Shown here piece after piece: positions 7,703 to 11,771 of a stretch of DNA of 11,771 bases (its first letter is position 1; the number at the start of each line of letters is the position of its first letter). Location of the stretch: NCBI GenBank assembly GCA_012719555.1, contig JAAYAE010000319.1:1-11771 (forward strand), given 5' to 3'. The translations under genes were made by a program, and so were the position numbers. The notes under the pieces were generated by a model. That model was not told the DNA's origin, did no database searches, and worked only from the letters and a program-made list of their open reading frames with translations. Source of the stretch: Acholeplasmataceae bacterium (GTDB lineage Bacteria; Bacillota; Negativicutes; Acidaminococcales; Acidaminococcaceae).

Positions 7703-8731
7703 CTATAACATTTTTACAATATCTCTGGCAGCCGCTTCGTCAGTTACTAGTATATCTTGATGGGATGCCCTAATCACAGATAAAATAGCCTGTGCTTTGG
7801 ACTTGCCCCCTGCCAACCCAATTACTTTGTTAATACGCTTTAAATCATTCATCATAAGGCCTGCATTATTAGTTACATATACAACTTTACCATTAATATC
7901 ACAATATTGTCCAATTGCTTCACCAACTGCACCATCTGCTATTAAATCTGCCATAGCTTTGTTTTCCAATCCTCGCCGCTCAGCCATGATCTTAGCTTGG
8001 CCCATGCCGTGCACCAAAATATCTGCACTTTTAATTATCTCCACAACTGCTTTAACGCCGGGATCTTCGGCCAAAATACTATTTAGAATTTCGCCGCTAA
8101 CGCTATCAGGAACATATAATTGGCGGTACTTGGCTTTTAATCTGCCTGCCAATACAGTTGCAATGGTATTTGCCTTATTTTCCACCTTGTCACCTAACCC
8201 ACCACGAGCAGGGACAACGATTGTGTTGGGTTCATTGCCACGTACATTTTCTGCCATTGCTGCCAGTGTTGTACCACCACTAACTGCTACAACATGTTGT
8301 TTTTTACCATCCGCCAACAACTGTAGTAAAATGCGCGCAGCAGCACGTCCTATTTCTTTTTTTACTACCTCTTCCTTGTCGCAATCTCCTGGAATAATAA
8401 CTACGCGACCAATATGAAGATTTTCCACTAGTAATTTTTCTAGTTTAGACAAATCTTGCAATTTACGTACATAGTCAGACAAATCACGTAAGAGATCATT
8501 ACCTTCATCAGTTACTGCCATTCCCAAGGAAGAAAAACTCAAAAGTCCGGATGTTTTTAAAAAATCCACCTGCGCTCTCAGCACTCTTTCACTTAGTCCT
8601 AATTCACCTGCCAAGGCACGGCGACCAATCGGTGCGTCATGACTCACTTGCCTTAAAATTCGGTACCTTTCCACTAAAAGATCGCTGAGTTCAGGTACTA
8701 TCTTCTTTTGAAGATTAATAATATTATCCAT
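7703..8731 (-). CDS. cggR: Central glycolytic genes regulator CggR (SorC/DeoR-type repressor)
   Basis: A 342-residue repressor. The N-terminal winged helix-turn-helix (about 20-85) contains APIGRRALAGELGLSERVLR, very close to B. subtilis CggR. The SorC sugar-binding domain (about 90-340) shows AVSGGTT (149-155), VPARGGLGDKVENKANT (173-189), ILVHGMGQAK and LAGGKSKAQA. In B. subtilis CggR represses its own operon and releases when fructose-1,6-bisphosphate accumulates, so the lower glycolytic genes follow sugar flux. The same role is expected here because gap, pgk-tpi, gpmI and eno lie directly downstream and a matching operator lies upstream (8745-8781). The start ATG has GAGGG five bases before it, close and weaker than the site of gap. 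The gene ends in TAG, 56 bases before gap. Confidence 0.95.
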   Translation of the reverse strand: MDNIINLQKKIVPELSDLLVERYRILRQVSHDAPIGRRALAGELGLSERVLRAQVDFLKTSGLLSFSSLGMAVTDEGNDLLRDLSDYVRKLQDLSKLEKLLVENLHIGRVVIIPGDCDKEEVVKKEIGRAAARILLQLLADGKKQHVVAVSGGTTLAAMAENVRGNEPNTIVVPARGGLGDKVENKANTIATVLAGRLKAKYRQLYVPDSVSGEILNSILAEDPGVKAVVEIIKSADILVHGMGQAKIMAERRGLENKAMADLIADGAVGEAIGQYCDINGKVVYVTNNAGLMMNDLKRINKVIGLAGGKSKAQAILSVIRASHQDILVTDEAAARDIVKML

Positions 8732-8744
8732 ATAATCCCTCGCA

Positions 8745-8781
8745 GACCTTTATTTGTCCCTTGTGGAACTTTTTTCGTCCC
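8745..8781 (-). promoter_or_regulatory. CggR operator: two direct repeats
   Basis: On the minus strand GGGACGAAAAAAGTTC (8766-8781) and GGGACAAATAAAGGTC (8745-8760) share GGGAC, an A-rich centre and a GTTC/GGTC end, repeated at a 21-base interval. The B. subtilis CggR operator is two copies of CGGGAC-N6-TGTC spaced 20 bases apart and lies between promoter and cggR. The present pair sits in the same place, about 35-70 bases after the predicted transcription start, consistent with repression by roadblock. The call rests on pattern and position; binding is inferred. Confidence 0.8.
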
Positions 8782-8799
8782 ACTGGCTTTCAAAAAAAT

Positions 8800-8815
8800 G
8801 TTCATATCCTTGAAC
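8800..8815 (-). repeat. Perfect inverted repeat at the predicted cggR transcription start
   Basis: GTTCA-N6-TGAAC on the minus strand. The -10 box at 8822-8827 puts transcription start near 8815, so the repeat would be the extreme 5' end of the message. It could fold as a small 5' stabilising hairpin or bind a second regulator. With five-base arms, chance is also possible. Confidence 0.45.
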
Positions 8816-8821
8816 GCCCTT

Positions 8822-8850
8822 ATTATAACATCTTATTCAAAAAAAAAGAA
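8822..8850 (-). promoter_or_regulatory. Promoter of the cggR glycolytic operon
   Basis: TATAAT (8822-8827) is preceded by TG one base upstream, giving a perfect extended -10 element (TGTTATAAT). At 17 bases the -35 position reads TTCTTT (8845-8850), a poor match lying inside the T-run of the queF terminator. Extended -10 promoters tolerate weak -35 boxes. The resulting leader is about 85 bases and holds the CggR operator. Confidence 0.75.
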
Positions 8851-8873
8851 GGCTTTTACCCTCTTTTTTTGAA
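8836..8873 (-). terminator. Intrinsic terminator after queF
   Basis: On the minus strand an AAAAAAAGAGGG arm pairs with CCTTCTTTTTTTTT around a short loop, with one G-U pair and a small bulge. The 3' arm runs into nine T residues. It begins 11 bases after the queF stop. Because it is A/T-symmetrical it may also work on the plus strand, where no gene needs it. Confidence 0.75.
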
Positions 8874-8884
8874 ATAATATATTA

Positions 8885-9382
8885 TTATCGATAATACACC
8901 TTTTCCGGCTGCACATCATGCATATACAGCCTTTCTTTTGCCACTTTGGCCCATTCTGTAAGCTCTTTACCATAGTTACAATATGGATCAATACAAATTC
9001 CTCCACGTGGGGTAAACTTCCCCCATACCTCAATGTACTTTGGACTCATAAGCTTTATTAAATCTTCCATAATTATGTTAATACAGTCCTCATGAAAATC
9101 ACCATGATTTCTAAAACTAAAAAGATAGAGTTTTAATGACTTGCTCTCTACTAATTTTTCGGCAGGTACATAAGAAATATAAATGGTGGCAAAATCCGGC
9201 TGCCCCGTCATAGGACAAAGACTAGTAAACTCCGGACAATTAAACTTTACAAAATAATCCCTCTGTGGATGTTTGTTAATAAAATATTCCAAAACACTAG
9301 AATCATAATCTGTAGGATATTTAGTTTTTTCCGCGCCCAGCAATGTGACACCGGTAAGCTCTTTTTCACTTCGTCCACTCAT
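8885..9382 (-). CDS. queF: NADPH-dependent 7-cyano-7-deazaguanine (preQ0) reductase
   Basis: A 165-residue protein of the short, single-domain QueF class in the tunnelling fold superfamily. QueF reduces the nitrile of preQ0 to the aminomethyl group of preQ1, a precursor of the queuosine base in tRNA. The nucleophile C56 lies in EFTSLCPMTGQPDFA with the general acid D63 seven residues on. E98 in SFRNHGDFHED and the TPRGGI segment complete the pattern; KSLKLYLFSFRN is the family's NADPH/nitrile-reductase signature. The ATG at 9382 is preferred because AAGGAGA (9391-9397) precedes it and homologues start close to it. An in-frame start at 9442 would overlap queT. It lies 37 bases after queT in what is evidently one operon under a preQ1-type riboswitch. 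Confidence 0.96.
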   Translation of the reverse strand: MSGRSEKELTGVTLLGAEKTKYPTDYDSSVLEYFINKHPQRDYFVKFNCPEFTSLCPMTGQPDFATIYISYVPAEKLVESKSLKLYLFSFRNHGDFHEDCINIIMEDLIKLMSPKYIEVWGKFTPRGGICIDPYCNYGKELTEWAKVAKERLYMHDVQPEKVYYR

Positions 9383-9390
9383 AGATCTTT

Positions 9391-9397
9391 TCTCCTT
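9391..9397 (-). promoter_or_regulatory. Ribosome binding site deciding the queF start
   Basis: AAGGAGA on the minus strand, eight bases before the ATG at 9382. It selects this start over an in-frame ATG at 9442 that would lie inside queT. Confidence 0.7.
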
Positions 9398-9419
9398 ATC
9401 AAAACACTTTTTATACTTG

Positions 9420-9941
9420 TCACTTTTGCGATGCCAAGGCATTGGTAGTATCAGAAGAACACTTTACCGCTCTCTTTTCAAAATCAGTAACCAGTACTCC
9501 GCCAACAATACCGGGAACAATTTGTCCAACCACTAAAGATGGTACTAATACGAAATAAGGAATATTCAATAAAATGGAAAGCCAAATTGGAACTGACAAT
9601 CCTGGAACAAGCACAATTAATAGAGAAATAAAAACATTTGGTAACTTGTGCTTTTTTACTAAGGCAATCGCACTACAAGTAGTAAAACCAACTAATGTAC
9701 CACCCAGCATATCAACAGGCCCTAACCCCCCCATAAAAGCATTACTTATAAGATTAGCTATTCCTAGCGGTATGCTCAAAAACGGGAAAATAGCACTCAA
9801 ACCATATAGTGCCGTCGCTATGCGAATTTGATATTGTCCAAAAGCAAAACTTTGGGTATAAATCATTATAACTACATACAAAGCTATGCACAAGGCCGAA
9901 ATAGTTAGTTTTCTGGTTTTAGATAATGGTGTATTAAACAT
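9420..9941 (-). CDS. queT: Queuosine precursor transporter QueT
   Basis: A 173-residue, very hydrophobic protein with about five to six membrane segments (roughly 12-33, 42-62, 76-95, 101-122, 124-152). The stretch GQYQIRIATALYGLSAIFPF followed by IPLGIANLISNAFMG and GPVDMLGGTLVG is characteristic of the QueT family (COG4708), substrate-binding S-components thought to import preQ1 or related 7-deazapurines with a shared ECF module. No ECF energising genes are visible here; they are commonly encoded elsewhere. The start ATG at 9941 is set by AAAGGAG (9948-9954), seven bases upstream; the frame is open nine codons further but without a site. It is first gene of the queT-queF operon, downstream of the riboswitch and attenuator. 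Confidence 0.93.
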   Translation of the reverse strand: MFNTPLSKTRKLTISALCIALYVVIMIYTQSFAFGQYQIRIATALYGLSAIFPFLSIPLGIANLISNAFMGGLGPVDMLGGTLVGFTTCSAIALVKKHKLPNVFISLLIVLVPGLSVPIWLSILLNIPYFVLVPSLVVGQIVPGIVGGVLVTDFEKRAVKCSSDTTNALASQK

Positions 9942-9966
9942 AATAAACTCCTTTGAATTAGGCAAC

Positions 9967-9994
9967 AAAAAAGGAAGGCAAAATAATGCCCTCC
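9967..9994 (-). terminator. Riboswitch-controlled attenuator before queT
   Basis: On the minus strand GGAGGGCA (9987-9994) pairs with TGCCTTCC (9973-9980), eight pairs with one G-U, around a six-base loop. Six T residues (9967-9972) follow. The T-run ends about 25 bases before the queT start, the classic place for a transcription attenuator. Confidence 0.85.
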
Positions 9995-10012
9995 ATCCAA
10001 GTCAATACAATA

Positions 10013-10025
10013 GCACTATTAGTGC
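10013..10025 (-). repeat. Small hairpin between aptamer and attenuator
   Basis: GCACT-N3-AGTGC forms a five-pair hairpin in the leader, between the A-rich tail and the attenuator. It may be a spacer helix that brings the antiterminator halves together. Confidence 0.45.
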
Positions 10026-10027
10026 CG

Positions 10028-10068
10028 CCCTAGTTTTATTTTTAGACAGGATGGTTACGAACTGTCCT
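10028..10068 (-). ncRNA. Probable preQ1 riboswitch aptamer (class I-like)
   Basis: On the minus strand GGACAG (10062-10067) pairs with CTGTCT (10044-10049, one G-U) around a loop reading TTCGTAACCATC. An A-rich tail ending AAAACTAGGG follows. A short stem with a C-rich loop and an A-rich tail ending ACUA is the plan of preQ1-I riboswitches, and it stands before preQ1-linked genes. The loop's CCATCC (10049-10054) is the exact complement of GGATGG (9993-9998), which overlaps the attenuator stem, giving a plausible antiterminator that ligand binding would disrupt. I could not find a convincing loop-tail pseudoknot: the best is AGTT with AACT, which competes with the stem. The class is therefore tentative, and a preQ1-II or -III form is not excluded. 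Confidence 0.7.
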
Positions 10069-10085
10069 TTATTAAATTGAATTAA

Positions 10086-10114
10086 ATTATACAATAGATA
10101 GAATAAAAAAACAA
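10086..10114 (-). promoter_or_regulatory. Promoter of queT-queF
   Basis: A perfect TATAAT (10086-10091) and TTGTTT (10109-10114) at 17-base spacing. Transcription would start near 10079, about ten bases before the aptamer. The -35 lies within the tail of the preceding terminator. Confidence 0.75.
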
Positions 10115-10145
10115 GCACAAATAGCTTCCTGTTTCTATTTGTGCT
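10105..10145 (-). terminator. Intrinsic terminator after the radical-SAM gene
   Basis: AGCACAAATAG (10135-10145) pairs perfectly over 11 bases with CTATTTGTGCT (10114-10124) around a ten-base loop. TG and seven T residues (10105-10113) follow. It starts 32 bases after the stop codon and is the clearest terminator in the window. Confidence 0.9.
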
Positions 10146-10177
10146 ATGACAATAAAATTTTAAGCAGCTATATTGCT

Positions 10178-11771
10178 CTATAATTGAACCTCCATATAAA
10201 TTATTTCTTTACCTGTGTAGTCAGCTAAAATAAAATGTTCTTGGCCGTATCCGGTCTCCGGCGTCCATTTAAAGCTTTCTATGGGTAAATACTTGCGTAA
10301 TTTTCTCCAAGTAGTAAATTCATACTCAGGCAAATATTTCTGCACCTTTTCTATGTTACGCCAAAATTCCAAAACTTGTTCTTTTAATGACTCCGTATGC
10401 CAATTTAATTCTTCAGGGCGCCAATTAGCCTGACCGACAAAAATATCAAACCGCAATATTTCCTGTACTACTTCCAATAAATCAGAATTCTTTTCTTTTA
10501 CAAAGGATAATAACAACAAAGCTATGTCTTTCACATTATGCCCCTGCGGATATAGGCCCTTATCCTCCCACCACCTAGTCAACGCTGCATAAAAAGCAAA
10601 AGCGTCTTTTTTATAGCCTGCTGCAATTAAGTATCGCAACGTGTGAACATATTTTCCTGTATTATAAGTATGATCAAAAACATCTTCTAAAATTTTTAAA
10701 AAACGCAGATCTTCATAAGACAAATACTTGGTTTGTAAAATTTCATAGGGTGGCTGTTCCATATAGAGCATTTCATATTCTTTTTTTTGCCTACCAATTA
10801 AAGCACCCTTTAAAACTTTTAAAAATCCTAACTGCAACATATTAGCCTGTAAAGCATAAACATCATTAAAGGATTTTTTGAAACTAGCTAAATCTTCATA
10901 GGGCAATCCGGCAATAAGATCCAAATGCACATGCATATTCGCAAAACTTAAAATTTTCTCAACATTAAACGCTAACTTTTCCCAATAATCCTGCCGCCCA
11001 ATTGCTTTTAAGGTTTTAGGATTAGTAGTCTGTACACCTATTTCCAATTGAAATCTATGTTTGGGTACCGTCTTTAAAAAATTCAAAACATTTTCTGACA
11101 ACAAATCCGCTTTTAGCTCAAAATGAAACGTTGTCTTGGTATTGGCTGTCGCTAAATGTTGCATTATTGGTAAAAAATAACTTTCATACAAATTATATGT
11201 CCTATCTACAAATTTTACTAGATGAACACCTGCTGCCATAAATTTATCCAAATCTTTAATTACGATTTCTATGGGGCGTCGCCTTACAGCATGAGAAATT
11301 CCAGATAAACAATATGAGCAGCTAAAAGGACACCCTCTTGTGCATTCATAATAAGTTATCTTGTGTTCAGAAACTATTTTTTCTAAATTTTCATAAGGAA
11401 AGGGTAGTACTGACAAATCTTTTACTACAGTTGGTTCACCAATGTTTTGCAACTGGCCGGAAGTATTCCGATAAGCAACAAATTTGGGAGCATTTTCACC
11501 CATTTCTAAATTTTTCACTAATTGAGCAAACACTTCCTCGCCTTCGCCTTGGACAATAAAATCCACAGCTGGACATTCAGCAAAACTATCTGAGGCAGTA
11601 AAGCCAACTTCCGGACCACCAAACACTATTTTTACTTTTGGTAAAACCTGCCGTATTAATCCCGCTAATTCAAAAACATAGTTTTTATTCCATATATGCA
11701 CATTAATACCAACAACCTCAGGGTTATAGCCGGTAATTTCTGCTAAAGCTGCCAATAGCGGCGTCTGAATT
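10178..11771 (-). CDS. B12-binding-domain radical SAM protein with DUF4080-like C-terminus, N-terminus cut
   Basis: The gene runs off the right edge; 530 codons to the TAG stop are visible, and homologues suggest some tens of residues are missing. The first part is the end of a cobalamin-binding-type Rossmann domain, with PEVVGINVHIWN, VKIVFGGPEVGF and DFIVQGEGEE. The radical-SAM core has C-x3-C-x2-C in ECTRGCPFSCSYCLSG (codons at about 11332-11309), the ligand set for the [4Fe-4S] cluster that cleaves S-adenosylmethionine, and later IGVQTTNPKTL and DLIAGLPYEDL. The last 200 or so residues are a Trp- and Leu-rich domain resembling DUF4080. The DxHxxG cobalamin signature is not visible, so B12 dependence cannot be confirmed. 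The substrate is unknown. It is separated from queT by a strong terminator and is neither QueE nor QueG, so a queuosine role is not implied. A TTG at 11755 is an internal codon, not the start. Confidence 0.85.
   Translation of the reverse strand, partial: IQTPLLAALAEITGYNPEVVGINVHIWNKNYVFELAGLIRQVLPKVKIVFGGPEVGFTASDSFAECPAVDFIVQGEGEEVFAQLVKNLEMGENAPKFVAYRNTSGQLQNIGEPTVVKDLSVLPFPYENLEKIVSEHKITYYECTRGCPFSCSYCLSGISHAVRRRPIEIVIKDLDKFMAAGVHLVKFVDRTYNLYESYFLPIMQHLATANTKTTFHFELKADLLSENVLNFLKTVPKHRFQLEIGVQTTNPKTLKAIGRQDYWEKLAFNVEKILSFANMHVHLDLIAGLPYEDLASFKKSFNDVYALQANMLQLGFLKVLKGALIGRQKKEYEMLYMEQPPYEILQTKYLSYEDLRFLKILEDVFDHTYNTGKYVHTLRYLIAAGYKKDAFAFYAALTRWWEDKGLYPQGHNVKDIALLLLSFVKEKNSDLLEVVQEILRFDIFVGQANWRPEELNWHTESLKEQVLEFWRNIEKVQKYLPEYEFTTWRKLRKYLPIESFKWTPETGYGQEHFILADYTGKEIIYMEVQL

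Noticed and set aside
7797..8417. A 206-codon open frame on the plus strand opposite cggR
   Set aside because: It is wholly antisense to a clearly conserved repressor, has no family resemblance and no evident RBS; it follows from the codon use of cggR.
8885..9442. A longer queF start at 9442 overlapping queT
   Set aside because: The added residues are Lys-rich and unlike QueF, while AAGGAGA sits before the ATG at 9382.
1..11771. CRISPR arrays, insertion sequences, tRNA/rRNA genes, phage or defence genes
   Set aside because: No spaced direct repeats, transposase or integrase motifs, tRNA-like folds or defence domains were seen; the content is core metabolism with ordinary regulation.

Overview
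The window reads as a piece of an A+T-rich genome from an anaerobic bacterium of the Bacillota (Firmicutes). Supporting this are a CggR-type repressor heading the Gram-positive glycolytic operon, strong AGGAGG-like ribosome binding sites, long T-tract terminators and a riboswitch-controlled queuosine operon. Anaerobic life is suggested by the membrane pyrophosphatase, the two-[4Fe-4S] FrhB-like protein and the B12/radical-SAM protein. The class (perhaps Negativicutes) is only a guess. All ten genes lie on the minus strand, so transcription runs from high to low coordinates. The genes at both window edges are cut.

Layout in transcription order. (1) 11771-10178: most of a B12-binding radical-SAM protein with a DUF4080-like tail, N-terminus outside the window, closed by a strong terminator (10105-10145). 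(2) 10114-8885: a promoter, a probable preQ1 riboswitch with an attenuator, then queT (transporter) and queF (preQ0 reductase), closed by a terminator at 8836-8873. (3) 8843-1841: an extended -10 promoter, a CggR operator, then cggR, gap, a fused pgk-tpi gene, gpmI and eno, closed by a terminator at 1798-1829. This covers the lower half of glycolysis from triose phosphates to phosphoenolpyruvate, under a repressor expected to sense fructose-1,6-bisphosphate. (4) 1747-644: a ferredoxin/FrhB-like iron-sulfur protein of unknown function. (5) 590 to 1: a promoter, secG, and the start of hppA, a pyrophosphate-driven ion pump.

Two features stand out. The enolase gene has a good RBS and ATG and intact family sequence on both sides, but codon 11, a glutamate in the homologues I know, is TAA in this sequence. 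This is a nonsense mutation, a sequencing error or a forced re-initiation. Second, phosphoglycerate kinase and triosephosphate isomerase form one 641-residue reading frame, and the residue at the usual TPI initiator position is a CTG leucine.

Regulatory DNA is compact. At the two best-supported internal promoters (cggR and queT) the -35 element lies in the T-tract of the preceding gene's terminator. I see no mobile elements, CRISPR arrays, tRNA or rRNA genes, and no clear sign of horizontal transfer. The content is mostly core metabolism, and I found no convincing new multi-gene system.
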